A DNA stretch of 64,000 bases from Elephas maximus indicus (Eukaryota > Chordata > Mammalia > Proboscidea > Elephantidae). Under the pieces are notes generated by a model, which did no database searches, was not told the DNA's origin, and saw only the letters and a list, made by a program, of their open reading frames with translations. The position numbers and the translations under genes are program-made. Where the stretch lies: positions 15,789,001 to 15,853,000 of the forward strand of contig NC_064827.1 in the NCBI RefSeq assembly GCF_024166365.1, written 5' to 3'. Shown piece after piece: positions 21,050-31,590 of this stretch (positions are counted from its first letter, which is position 1; each line of letters opens with the position of its first letter).

Positions 21050-21842
21050 CCCACATACGATGATAGCCACATCTAACTACATTTCTCAGAGGACTGAGTG
21101 GACACCTACCCCAACAGGTATGGAGAGGAGGAGCTCATATTTATTTGATTGTCCTTCAAAGCCTTTGCAACTGAACGTTCCCAGATCCAGCCTGGCCCAT
21201 CTCTGAGGGACTTTGCTAACTCTCTGGCTCAACATCAATTACTTGTCTTATCAGCTGATTTATCTCTGAAAGCCTGAAGGACTTGTTTGTGTTGCTGGAA
21301 ACTCCCCTTCTCTATTTTGGTTGATCTCACATTTCACTTACACTCTTGGGGAGTATAGTTGATTTTCCTGTTTGACAGGGAACTAACTGGAGGTCCGGAA
21401 GCTTCAAATGGACAGGCTGCAGAGATGCACTGCAGATGCCTTCTCCTGGAAACAGTGGGTGACGGACCCACTCCTACCAGATTCATCCGCACAGCACCCA
21501 TAAACAGGCACCTCAGGACAGGCACCCCTCATCCCCGGGGGTTGAGGGGAGGGGAAGAGGGCTCTAGTAAATTGAATTTCGGTTCGGCTCACTGCTTTGT
21601 TTTGTTTTTTCTATTTCTTATATTAAAGGATCTTTCTAAAACACCGATGTCCAGTTTACTACCTTAATTAGGTGAGTATTGTCAACAATTCCTTAATGTT
21701 TTTTGAAAATTGGAATTTTGCAACATCCAAGTCATTATCCTGAATCTCCTGATTATACAATGATGTGAAGGTATAGATGACCACAGACAGGACCCGGGTG
21801 GGTTTTTCTTTTAACTAAATCCCTAATTTTTCTCCTTTTCTT
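21050..21842. other. Intergenic sequence without recognised features
   Basis: No repeat or gene is recognised; the ORF at 21359-21667 has no family resemblance. Confidence 0.5.
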
Positions 21843-22050
21843 ATGAATAACATGCATTAAGCACTTGCCACATGCCTGGCTGAGTGCTTAACAAACATTA
21901 CCTTATTTAATCCTAACAAAACAAAACCTGTAAGATAGACTTGTTACTCTCCCAGTTTTATCAATGAGGAAACTGAGGCTCAGAGAGGCAATATAGTTTA
22001 CCAAAAGTCACGCAGGTAGTAAGTGGCTGAAGTGGTGTTTGAAGTTAGGT
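21843..22050 (-). repeat. MIR
   Basis: GCATTAAGCACTTGCCACAT, GAGGAAACTGAGGCTCAGAG and CACGCAGGTAGTAAGTGGCT, inverse MIR. Confidence 0.85.
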
Positions 22051-22080
22051 CTGTGTGGTGGGCAGAATGATGGCCCCCTG

Positions 22081-22439
22081 AAGGGGGCAGTGATGGTTCA
22101 GCGACAGAATTCTCACCTTCCATTTTTTTTTTATGTGGGCAACCTGGGTTTGATTCCCGGCCAATATGCCTCCAGTGCAGCCACCACCCATCTGTCAGTG
22201 GAGCCTTGTGTCTTGCTGTGATGCTGAACAGGCTTCAGTGGAGCTTCCAGAGTAAAACGAAGTAGGAAGAAAGGCCTGGCAACCTACTTCTGAAAATCAA
22301 CCAGTGAGAATCCTATGGCTCCTAACAGTCAGATCCACAACCAATTATGGCGATAGTGCAGGACTGGACAGCGTTTCGTTCCACTGTAAGTGAGATCGCC
22401 ACGAATTGGGGGCTACTGGACAGTAGTTAACAAGCTAAC
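22081..22439 (+). mobile_element. tRNA-Gly-headed SINE with poly-T in the head
   Basis: The head reads GTGATGGTTCAGCGACAGAA, TTCTCACCTTCC, a run of T at about 22120-22130 in place of the anticodon loop, then GGGTTTGATTCCCGGCCAAT (B box). The body and tail continue to GTTAACAAGCTAAC. It is inserted in MLT1. Confidence 0.8.
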
Positions 22440-22805
22440 TATAAGGATGTCTACAACCTAATCTCCTGTGACCATGTCACCTTACGTGGCAAAAGGGAGT
22501 TTGCAGATGTGCTTAAATAAAGGCCCTTGAGATTGGGCCATAAACCTACATTATCACAATATCCAGGGCCTGATGTAATCACCAGGATCATTCAAGGGAA
22601 AGAAGGAGGCAGGAGAGTCAGAGAAGCAAGTGTGACAACAGAGGCAGAGATCAGAGTCATGTGGGGGCCACGAGTCGAGAAGTAAAACAGCCTTTTGAAG
22701 CTGGAAAAGGCCAGAAAATGGATTTTCTACTAGAACCTCCGGAAGGAATGCAGCCCTGCCAACCCAATTTAGATTTCTGACTTCCAGAACTATAAGATAA
22801 TAAAT

Positions 22806-23037
22806 TAAACCAAAAAACCGAGCCCATTTCTGTCGATCCAATTTCAATTCACAGTGACCCTATTTTTTTTTTTTTTTTCTATAGAACAGAGTAAAAATGC
22901 CCCATAGGGTTTCCAAGGCTCTAATCTTTACAGAAGCAGACTGCCACATCTTTCTCCTGGAGAGCAGCTGGTAGGTTTGAACCATGAGCCTTTTGGTTAG
23001 CAGCCAAGCACTTAACCACTGCACCACCAGGGCTCCT
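22806..23037 (-). mobile_element. AfroSINE with target-site duplication
   Basis: Inverse long-body copy with a T16 run at 22865-22880. The host MLT1 sequence AGATAATAAATTA occurs on both sides (about 22795 and 23039), a clear target-site duplication. Confidence 0.9.
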
Positions 23038-23289
23038 TAGATAATAAATTAGTGTTGTTTTAAGCTGTCACAGCAGCAACAGGAAACTAATACAGTCTGT
23101 GGGTGCTCAGGGCCTGAACTTCTAACCAGAGGCAGAATGGCCTCTCCCTACTCCCAGCCCAAAATGCGTCTTGTCGTTTGAAGTTGGTTGGTTGTAACTA
23201 GAATTCTAGTTAAATAGAGTTCACTACATAGGAACTGTAAAGTTTATTCGTGTTGGAAATATTGATGAGGCTCGCTGAACATCACCAGT

Positions 23290-23782
23290 TGAGTAACACC
23301 TTTCTAAAACAGTGAATGTGTCTGACTCAAGCCATGGTCATTTTAATCGCCTCATATGCTTGCAAAAGTTGGATAATGAGACAAGAAGACAGAAGAAGAA
23401 TCAATGCATTAGAACTGTGGCATTGGCAAAGAATATTGTATATGCAATGCACTGCTAAAAGAATGAACAAATTGGTCTTAGAAGAAATACAACCAGCATG
23501 CTCCTTAGAAGCAAGAATGGCACAACTTTGGCTCGCTTACTTTGGACATGTCATCAGGTAAAACCAATCTCTAGAAGAGGACATGAGGTTTGGTAAAGTA
23601 GAGGGTCAGCAAAAATGAGGGAAACCCTTAATGAGATGGGTTGACACAACAGCCTGAACAATGGACTCAAAACATACCAACGATCATAAAGTTAGCAGGA
23701 CCAAGCAACATTTCATTCCGTTATACATAAGGTTGCCATGAGTTGGAGCCGACCCGACAGCAACTAACAACACCAACAAGAC
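23290..23782 (+). mobile_element. RTE-type LINE, 3' end
   Basis: The frame at 23316-23561 encodes ASYACKSWIMRQEDRRRINA and ACSLEARMAQLWLAYFGHVI of the RTE C-terminus. The tail ends GAGCCGACCCGACAGCAACT. The copy is 5'-truncated and inactive. Confidence 0.9.
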
Positions 23783-23984
23783 AGTGAATGAGTTCAGACT
23801 TATTTGCAGGGGTGTCAGCCTGAATGCAGGTGGATGCCAGAAAGGGGAGGAATTTACGTGCTTACAGTGGTTAGATGGGGGATTCTGATCCAGCAGAGGA
23901 AAATGAATGGAGAAGTTTTGGGTTTGGAATCAGAGATACCTGCGCTGTGGGAGACAGAAGAGACCTTAGAGATAACAACCAGCC

Positions 23985-24130
23985 CCTTTATTTTACAGAT
24001 GAGAAGCCTGGGCCCAGGGAGGAATTCTGACTTGCCCAAGGCGCACAGTGAGAGCTGGGCCAGGGCTAGAACGCAGACCCTGCTCCAGGCCAGTCCCCAG
24101 TCCCTTACTCTACCCACTTCCCTTATCTTG
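23985..24130 (-). repeat. MIR fragment
   Basis: TTTTACAGATGAGAAGCCTG, GACTTGCCCAAGGCGCACAG and TAGAACGCAGACCCTG, inverse MIR. Confidence 0.7.
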
Positions 24131-24281
24131 GCACCCTGGGGTGGTTCTGGGTACACTCACTGGACATTTCACATAAACGAGGTCATGCTTTGGTTATGGT
24201 TCAGAAGCTGGTATTTGTAGACACCCAGATTACCACCAGATTTCTACACCTCAATAAATTCTCCTATTATACTTGGTTAAT

Positions 24282-24664
24282 ATACCAGTTTGTTGTACCG
24301 TGGTGGCTTGCATGTTGGTATGATGCTGGAAGCTGTGCCACTGGTATTTCAAATACCAGCAGGGTCACCCATGGTGGACAGGTTTTAGTAGAGCTTCCAG
24401 ACTGAGACAGACTAGGAAGAAATGCCTGGCAATCTACTCCCAAAAATTAGCCAACAAAAACCTTATGAATCACAACAGAATATTTTCTGATGCATGCTGG
24501 AAGATGAGCCCCCTAGGTTGGACGGCACTCAAAATACTGAGTGGTCACAACAATGGACTTGAGCATACCAACGATCGTGAAGACGGCTCAGGACCAGGCA
24601 ATGTTTCCTTCTGTTATACACGGGGTTGCCATGTGTAAAAGCCAACTTGATAGCAACTAACAAC
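24282..24664 (+). mobile_element. Internally deleted RTE derivative
   Basis: GGTATGATGCTGGAAGCTGT, AGGGTCACCCATGGTGGACA, GAAGATGAGCCCCCTAGGTT and GGCACTCAAAATACT run directly into the RTE 3' tail ending GATAGCAACTAACAACAATA. Confidence 0.8.
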
Positions 24665-24955
24665 AATAAAACCCTAGCCACATATGTTAGAAAATAAGAT
24701 TTTCTGTTGAGGCAGACTCTTGTCATGTTCAGTTCCTGCGGAAGTGCCTATGACTGGTCATACAACTTTGACTCTTTCCTGCTAGATCACATATAAATCT
24801 ACCCCACATTTGGCACAAGATAGAAGAAACCAGGCCAAAGGGCACCCCTCACCCATTCCCTGTGCTCACAGACACATCAGGCTCAGCAAGAGGCTCATAT
24901 TTATGAACCCACAGGCCCAGGATATCCACGGGGGGTTGTGTTTCAATCCAGCCCC

Positions 24956-24958
<3 letters not shown>

Positions 24959-24987
<29 letters not shown>
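24959..24987. repeat. (AC)n microsatellite
   Basis: About 14 perfect AC dinucleotides. Confidence 0.95.
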
Positions 24988-24989
<2 letters not shown>

Positions 24990-25061
24990 TAAAAATGCAT
25001 ACCTAGTGGCCACAGACATACTCCTTTTGAATTCATTTTCCCCGATACAATCTTATTTTCA

Positions 25062-25322
25062 ATTTAGTTGAGAGCCTACTATGTACCAGGCATTCATCTA
25101 GGTGCTGGGAAGACAAAGATTAGTAGGTCCCAGGCCCTGACCTGGTGGACTCCCGTACTAGTTGGAAGTCAGTTGGAAATGCTCACAACAACCTGAGAAC
25201 CCAGTGCCGTCCACTGAGAAGTGGGTACAATATATTATTTCTCCCACCATTTCACAGATGAGGAAACAAAACCAGAGAGCTAAATAGACCCAAGGTCACA
25301 CAGCCTGCAACAGTCAGAGCAG
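25062..25322 (-). repeat. MIR
   Basis: GAGAGCCTACTATGTACCAG, CATTTCACAGATGAGGAAAC and CCAAGGTCACACAGCCTGCA, inverse MIR. Confidence 0.8.
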
Positions 25323-25324
25323 TC

Positions 25325-25500
25325 TTAGAGGTGCATCTAGGGAAAGGGAGGCATGGCTAGTGCCCTGGGTGCCCCTTGAGGGGGGGATGAACAATTTATC
25401 AGCCATGGTGATTTCCACCGCCAGCTGTGAGAGATCATGCAGCAATTTAAAACTAATTGCCACAGGCGCCATTTCCTGTAGATGTGCAGCTGTGACTTCC
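25325..25500 (+). repeat. Dispersed repeat 'R', copy 3 (uninterrupted)
   Basis: AGGCATGGCTAGTGCCCTGG, CCATGGTGATTTCCACCGCC, AGCTGTGAGAGATCATGCAG and ACTAATTGCCACAGGCGCCA. It matches the interrupted copy at 9282-9800 in reverse orientation. Confidence 0.6.
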
Positions 25501-25517
25501 CAAGTCTTTCCCTTGTG

Positions 25518-25805
25518 TGGGCTAGCGTGAATGCCTGCATCAGAATCACCTGGGGTTCTTGTTAGAAACACACAATTCCCCAGAGGAGGGTGTGGCTGGG
25601 GAATCTAATGTGTAACAGCACCCAGTGTTGTCAGGTCTCTACTCCAGTGGCATACAAGAATTAGCTGGGACATTAAAAATATGTATGAATTCCTGGGTCC
25701 ACTCCCAGGGGCCTATACTCGGTTAACTTGGGTGGTGCCCAGGCAATTATATTTTTCTGGAATGTCGCCCAAATGATTCTAATGTGGAACCCAGTGCCAT
25801 TGGGA
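25518..25805 (+). repeat. MER5-like hAT fossils
   Basis: Two pieces: CATCAGAATCACCTGGGGTT with CCCCAGAGGAGGGTGTGGCT, and TGGGTCCACTCCCAGGGGCC with CCAAATGATTCTAATGTGGA. They resemble MER5A/B. Confidence 0.55.
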
Positions 25806-26155
25806 ACAGTGGTAACAAATCCTGTACCCCAAAGTCAGGGCAACCCCACAAGCAAATCACCCCTATCTTGGCTGCATCCTAGCTTGGGCTCCAAGGAGGA
25901 AAAGGAGATGGAGAGAGGATGAGGAGCAGGGTTGCGTCCCCTGAGACCTCGGGCTGTGGATCTAAACTTCAGGCAACAGTTCATCAGGAGGAAAGAACTC
26001 AAACCCCGAAGTCCTCCCCTAATGACCAGGCCCCAGTGATCCCACAAAGTGTTCCCTTGAGACCCCTCAGGAGACACCTCTCTGCTGTGCTGGAATCAAG
26101 CAAAGCCTCCGGAGCACTTGTATTTTGTGGACACAGTGAATCTTGTCATTGATTT
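25806..26155. other. Intergenic sequence without recognised features
   Basis: No repeat or gene is recognised. Confidence 0.45.
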
Positions 26156-26157
26156 GT

Positions 26158-26252
26158 TTCCCTCATTGCTCTGTCTACTAACCAAAAGGCTGGCAGTTCG
26201 AACCTACCCATTGGCATCACGGGAGAAAGCCCTGGCGATCTGCTCCCGTAAA
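26158..26252 (+). mobile_element. AfroSINE middle fragment
   Basis: CTACTAACCAAAAGGCTGGC, AGTTCGAACCTACCCATTGG and CCTGGCGATCTGCTCCCGTA. Confidence 0.65.
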
Positions 26253-26584
26253 TGTGAAATGTCGGATAACAAGATAGTAAGTGAGGAATCGGTGTATTTC
26301 TTCTAAGACTGATTTGTTCATGAAGGCAGAGTACAGAAAAATAACAGCAACGAAAGGGATTCCATTTACCACACCAAAGCATGTTTTTTATAAAAAAAAA
26401 AAAAAAAAGTGGGATGAAAATTCTTTCCTCATTCAAAGCCACAGGGCCATCGCCTGTTGGTTCTCACCGTGTCACTTGTCTTCCCTCTTGCCCCATGGGT
26501 GTGCTCAGAGATGCCTGGGTTTTCACTTTCGCTGCTGAGCTCCTGTGACAGCCGTACTCATCCTAATGGAACATGCTCGGCTAG

Positions 26585-26672
26585 GTAAGAAACAGCCAAT
26601 GAAAACCTATGGATCTTTGGGATCTTGGTTCAACTCGCTTGCTTTGGACATATCCTCAGAGTGATCAGTTGT
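26585..26672 (+). mobile_element. RTE-derived fragment
   Basis: CAGCCAATGAAAACCTATGG, then CTCGCTTGCTTTGGACATAT; resembles the junction region of the 27.7-kb element. Confidence 0.5.
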
Positions 26673-26887
26673 TAGATATGGGGCTCAGAGGATTCCACAC
26701 TCCAGCTTGTGTGTGTTCCTGAATGTGGCTCAGTCTTGAGAGCCAAGGGCCGGGACGTCATGGAAAGGCAGGCAGGTGGGAGGTAGAAGCCCTGGCAAGG
26801 GGTCCTGAACAACCACTCTGTGACCACCACCCCCAACCCCAGTCTTCTCCAAGAAGTGCTTCTCACACTTCGGTGTGCATAGGAATC

Positions 26888-27101
26888 GCCTGGATTACCA
26901 ATAAGCATGGTACACACCAGCTCGCATTGAGCAAAGGACGCATGGGCTTCATTATATTTCCTTGCTAATCAGTGGTAAGCAGTTTCATGTGGGATTCAGC
27001 AGGTCTCTGCCGTGTGGGGGACAGGTGAAATGTGCACTGCAGATTGGTGGCAAGGCAGATCGAGCCCGAGCCTACCTTGCGTATCCGGTAATCGGGCCCT
27101 G
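26888..27101. mobile_element. hAT-like palindromic MITE, copy C (degraded)
   Basis: The left arm has GGATTACCAATAAGCATGGT and GGACGCATGGGCTTCATTAT. The right arm has GTGAAATGTGCACTGCAGAT, GCCTACCTTGCGTATCCGGT and AATCGGGCCCTG. These line up with the copy at 59.6 kb on both arms. Confidence 0.55.
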
Positions 27102-27635
27102 CCCGGAGCGCTCATTACAGCAGAGGTTCCAGGGCTCCACCTCCAGAGTTCCAGGCTCAATAGGCCTAGGGTTCCCAGGAACCTGGCATCCCACAGCTCC
27201 TAGGGAATGTGGAATGCGGAAGCTGCAGGCCCGGGGACCACCGCAGAAGCCCTGCTCTGGCATTAGTGCTGCCCTCCAGTCGGGCAGACGGCGGGGAGAA
27301 GGGAGCTGTGGGCCGAGGATTCACTCAGAGCGGCGGTGCTTGCATCTGTGTCTGGCTGCAGCTGGGACTTTCATAAACTGTCAGTATCAGTCAGTATTCT
27401 GGCAGGAAACAGATGGCAACTTACGGGGCCGGGGGGGGAGAGGAAAGATTAATAAATTGGCAGCTTAAGACAGGGAAACCAGTAAGGATGGTGAAGCTCC
27501 TTTAGGGACCTGTTATCACCTCTAGGCCTAAAGGGACAAAGAGGGGACCTCCTAGCAAAGTTCCCAGAGGATAACTGGATGTGAACAGCCCCGCAGGGTT
27601 TCCGAGAACTGCTGACTGTCAGTCTGTCAGTGTCT
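27102..27635. other. Intergenic sequence without recognised features
   Basis: A GC-rich patch at 27100-27330 and a G run at 27428-27438. The 168-codon frame at 26962-27468 starts inside the MITE and has no family resemblance. Confidence 0.5.
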
Positions 27636-27639
27636 CCTA

Positions 27640-28042
27640 CTGTGCTGGTGTGTATGTTATGATACTGGAAGCTATGCCACCAGTATTTCAGGGTCACCCA
27701 CGGTGGACAGTTTTCAGCGAAGCTTCCAGACTAAGACTAGGAAGAAAACCCTGGTGATCTGCTTCCGAAAATTAGCCAGTGAGAACCTCATGGACTTTTG
27801 TCCAACTTGCTTGCGTTGGACACATTATCAGGAGGGATCAATTGCTGGAGGAGAACAACACGTTTGGTGAAATAGAGGGCCAGCAAGGCTGGGGGAGACC
27901 CTCCAGATGGACTGGCACAGTAGCCAGAATAATAGATTCAAATGCCACTGATCATAAGGAGGACACAGGATGGGACATTTCGTTCTGTCATACCTGAAGT
28001 CATCATAAGTCAGAGTCAACGGGCAGCTAACGACAACATCTG
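27640..28042 (+). mobile_element. Internally deleted RTE derivative
   Basis: TATGATACTGGAAGCTATGC, AGGGTCACCCACGGTGGACA and CTTCCGAAAATTAGCCAGTG join to the RTE C-terminal and tail region (TTGGACACATTATCAGGAGG). It ends GGGCAGCTAACGACAACA. Confidence 0.75.
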
Positions 28043-28359
28043 TAGCTCTAGAGAAGCCACCCTGCCTGGCGGGAGCTGTGGCTTTTGGTAGGTGAATGGA
28101 GTCGTCCCATGTCAACTCAGCAGGTAGGAGCCTGGAGAATAAATACCTTGACTTCGCTCTTCTCCCTCTGCCTAGTCTGCTGATGCCTTCCACTGGCTGA
28201 AACCACCCAGAGGGGAAAAGAGCTTGTTGATATGGGCTTATAAAAGTCAACTTCCCAGGGCACTGGGCAGAGTGGGAACCCAGACTGGATCCCAGTCATG
28301 TCCTCTTCTCTTTCTTTGTTCCTTTTCTACTTTGCTTCCGCTTTTCCTTTCCTTTATTA

Positions 28360-28519
28360 GTTGCCGTTGTTAGGTGCCGTCAAGTCAGTTCTGACTCATA
28401 GTGACCCTATAGGACAGAGTAGAACTGCCCCATAGGGTTTCTAAGGACTACTGGTGGATTTGAACTGCCAACGTCTTGGTTAGCAGCAGAACTCTTAATC
28501 ACTATGCCACCAGGGCTCC
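28360..28519 (-). mobile_element. AfroSINE
   Basis: Near-complete inverse copy from GTTGTTAGGTGCCGTCAAGT to CACTATGCCACCAGGGCTCC. Confidence 0.9.
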
Positions 28520-28654
28520 TAGTAGGAAGAAAGTTCTTTGAAAAAAGTATTTTCTCGGTTCTAAATAGGGCTTAATGGAGCTCTCTTCTCAGGCAAAAAT
28601 GCTACTTCTGTTTTTGTGAATCCTGAGGGCTCTTGCTACCGGCTTGGGAATGCC

Positions 28655-28800
28655 TTGTTCTTTCAGCCCCTGAAAGCATTTTTGCATTCCTCTTACCATT
28701 TAAACCTCACAAGAGCTGCTTAGCATAGTTAGGGGAAGTTACGATCCCCATTTTACAGACACGTCAGCACAGGCTGAGAGGGATTTAATGGCTTATTTTA
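28655..28800 (-). repeat. MIR fragment
   Basis: ACCTCACAAGAGCTGCTTAG and CGATCCCCATTTTACAGACA. Confidence 0.6.
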
Positions 28801-28815
28801 AAGTTATGCCGCCTT

Positions 28816-29016
28816 AAACTCATTGCTGTTGAGTGGATTCAGACTCATAGTGACCCCATAGGATGGCGTAGAGCTGCCTTATAGGGTTTCCAGGGCTATA
28901 GTATTCAACGGAGCAGACGGCCGCATCTTTCTCCCATCGAGTGGCTGGTGGGTTCAAACCTCCAACTTGCCATCAGCAGCCAAGTGCTTCACCTCTGCGC
29001 CACCAGTGCAGCTTTC
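28816..29016 (-). mobile_element. AfroSINE, long-body subtype
   Basis: ACTCATTGCTGTTGAGTGGA, CTTATAGGGTTTCCAGGGCT, GGTTCAAACC and CTCTGCGCCACCAGTGCAGC. Confidence 0.85.
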
Positions 29017-29333
29017 CTTAGGGACAAAATCAGAAAATGGAAGCATGTGTGCTTGGTATGGCTAGTCGGACTTAACTATTTCAAAGCCTTCTGCTGTTTC
29101 TTACCTTAATAAATAATTATGTTAGTTCTCTTATGCACAAGGCCTGACATATAGTTTATGCTCAGTATGGAGAGGTACTATTATTATTGAGTAACTGCTA
29201 TTCATTGGGCACTGTGCCAGGTTACATAGCTACATTTACAGCCATTAAAGTTGATCATAAATAAACATTGAGATTCAGCTAAATTTAAACTTGGCCTTAG
29301 ATTTACCTTGGAAATACACAAGTCTCAATACCA

Positions 29334-29875
29334 GGAAGGGAGGGAGGGAGTGAAGGAAGGAGGGAATAAGGGAGGGAGGGAGGGATTGAAAGAGGGAGGG
29401 AGGAAGTGAGTGAGGACATGAGTGAGGGAGTGAGTGAGGGAAGGAGGGAGGGAGGAAGGGAGGGTGTCAGTGAGTGAGGGAGGGAGGGAGTGAATTAGTG
29501 AGGGAGGGAGGGAATGAGGAAGGGAGGAAGGGAGGAGGAGAGGGAGGAAGTGAGTAAGTGAGGGAGAGAGACTGAGGGAAGGAGTGAGAGGGAGGAAGTG
29601 AGGGAGGAGGGAGGGAGTGAAGGAAGGAGGGAGGGAGGGATTGAAAGAGGTAGGGAGGAAGTGAGTGAGGACAAGAGTGAGGGAGTGAGTGAGGGAAGGA
29701 GGGAGGAAAGGAAGGAAGGAGGGAGTGAGGAAAGAAGGGAGAGAAGGAGGGAGGGAGGAAGGGAGGGTGAGGGGAGGAGAGAGGGAGTGGGTGAGGGAGG
29801 GAGTTAGGGAGGGAGAGAGGGAGGAAGTGAGGGAGGGGAGGGAGGGAGGGGGAGGGAGGGAGGGAGGGAGTGCAG
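29334..29875. repeat. Purine-only GGGAGGAA-type minisatellite
   Basis: About 540 bp of GGGA/GGAA/GTGA units with almost no pyrimidines other than T on the plus strand. A higher-order copy lies 255 bp apart: GATTGAAAGAGG and GGAAGTGAGTGAGGAC at about 29384-29420 recur at about 29639-29675. ORFs on both strands here (Glu/Gly/Arg-rich or Pro/Ser/Leu-rich) are low-complexity artefacts. Confidence 0.95.
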
Positions 29876-29894
29876 ACCATTTAAACCATGATAT

Positions 29895-30055
29895 GCGGAG
29901 CCCTGGTGGTGTAGTGGTTAAGAGCTTGGCTGCTGACCAGTATATCTGCAGTTCAAATCCACCAGCTGCTCCTTGGAAACCCTATGGGGCAGTTCTACTA
30001 TGTCCTATATGGTCACTATGAGTCAGAACCCACTTGAAGGTACCTAACAACAACA
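29895..30055 (+). mobile_element. AfroSINE
   Basis: GGAGCCCTGGTGGTGTAGTG head, GCAGTTCAAATCCACCAGCT, and tail ending in ACCTAACAACAAC. It abuts the minisatellite. Confidence 0.9.
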
Positions 30056-31144
30056 TGCTCCATTCCCTCCCTCTAGTGGCCATGAAGGTTGCAAGGATAA
30101 TTTCTATACCTTTGGTCCACAATTAAAAAAACGAAAAACCATTAATATGGACACTTTGATTTCTCAGATGGTACGAATGATGATTGCTTTCTCTCTGTGT
30201 TTATTTAGGGAAATGTGGTTACAAATACTAATGAGCAGATAGCTGCAAGCCAGGCCAAAAAGTCCCGAAGTCTTCCAGGGGTCAGTCTCCCAGTTGTTGC
30301 ATGTGAGGCAAAAGCTTCTGCCCTGGGGGAGGGAGAAAGACCGTGCTATCAAAGATGGCCAGATGTTCAGAAGCTGCCCGCTTAGACACAGCCAACCACT
30401 AATCCTTTAAAATCATAGAGTTAAAAGACAATCACGCTTTTCATTTCACATACAGCATCTGCACCTAAACCCAACTCACTGTACAGGGAAACCTGGGAGA
30501 GCTGGAACTTGACGGGATTGCCTTGATTTTCCAGGTCTCGCTAGTTTTCCACCTTTGGCAGGGTGCAGTCTGACCGCTTTTCTGTCACTCTTCTTAGTGG
30601 AAAATATTTGAGTTTTCTTTCTCTGACAGTTCCCACCTTACACAGGCTCTGGCTTTCGTAGGTTTTACTGTATTAAAATCAAGAATTATCAGCCAGCATA
30701 ATCCTTAAAACTCCCAGCTTTAACTTTCTCAGGGCACGGATTGGTCACCGAAGCAAGTTCTAATTATAAACGAGTATTTACTTGTTGGGGGCATGGGATA
30801 GGCTCTGGGCCTTGTAAAGAGACTTGTCCTAGACACCCCAACCAAGACAGTGGGCAACAATCCAAGGAAATTCAAAGGGAAGCCAGAAACCTTTACGTGG
30901 CAGACTTAATGCAGCAAGTTTGCATACCAGAGACTGAAACGTCTATTTTTGGCCTATCTTTAGGAGAAAGAGCCTTCTGAGCCAATTTCGGCTTTGCATT
31001 TGGAAACCCAGTTCCTGGGCAATGAAATACCACTGGTGTCCTGCAATTTGGAGAGTGAGAAACCCAGTCTCCCTGGGGAGAGGCCAAGACCCTGCTGTCT
31101 TACTTAGACTAGTGCCCGTTTGGAGGCTCCATTGGACATATAAT
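30056..31144. other. Intergenic sequence without recognised repeats
   Basis: About 1.1 kb of single-copy-looking DNA with no supported gene. ORFs of 60-80 codons are unremarkable. Confidence 0.5.
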
Positions 31145-31146
31145 GA

Positions 31147-31352
31147 GGAGTCCTCCGGTGGTGCAAATGGTTAAATGCTCCACTACTAGCTGAAAGGTCG
31201 GCAGTTCAAACCCACCCAGGGGTGGCTCAGAAGACAGGCCTGGTGATCTGCTTCCAAAAGTTCACAACCTTGAAATTCCTATGGAGCACAGTTCTACTCT
31301 GTACACACGGGGTCACTGTGAGTCCGAATCGACTCAACGGCAACCAATGACA
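31147..31352 (+). mobile_element. AfroSINE, long-body subtype
   Basis: AGTCCTCCGGTGGTGCAAAT, GGCAGTTCAAACCCACCC and tail GACTCAACGGCAACCAATGA. Confidence 0.8.
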
Positions 31353-31489
31353 ATCACAGACATAAAACGTTAGAATCATCACATTTCTGCAGCTGGGTAG
31401 CTGCTGCACATTTGCGTTTGAGTGCAGCTGCCCTGGAGTTTAAAGCAGCGCTTTCAAATTTGGCAAAGATTATGGGCAATGGCTGTCCC

Positions 31490-31590
31490 AAGTGATTAGT
31501 GTAATTGATAGCACTAAATTGCACGCCTGAAAATGTTGAATTGGCATATGTTGTGTTATATGTATTTTTACAACAATTAAGGGGAAAAAA
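31490..31590 (+). mobile_element. L1 3' end fragment
   Basis: GCACGCCTGAAAATGTTGAA and TGTTATATGTATTTTTACAA parallel the L1 end at 39.69-39.75 kb. Confidence 0.5.

Larger units (their letters stand above)
22051..23092 (+). mobile_element. MLT1 (MaLR) LTR carrying two nested SINEs
   Basis: MLT1 pieces are 22051-22080 (GGTGGGCAGAATGATGGCCC), 22440-22805 (AGCTGGAAAAGGCCAGAAAA, AACCTCCGGAAGGAATGCAG, GACTTCCAGAACTATAAGAT) and 23038-23092 (GTGTTGTTTTAAGCTGTCAC, AACAGGAAACTAATACAG). The gaps are later SINE insertions listed separately. Confidence 0.85.

Noticed and set aside
26962-27468. 168-codon ORF
   Set aside because: It starts inside the degraded palindromic MITE and crosses unrelated single-copy DNA; composition is not protein-like.
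29334-29875. CRISPR-like array or satellite
   Set aside because: No spacer-repeat structure; it is a simple purine minisatellite in a vertebrate genome.
29467-30021. Pro/Ser/Leu-rich and Glu/Gly/Arg-rich ORFs
   Set aside because: They are translations of the GGGA tandem array and an adjoining SINE.
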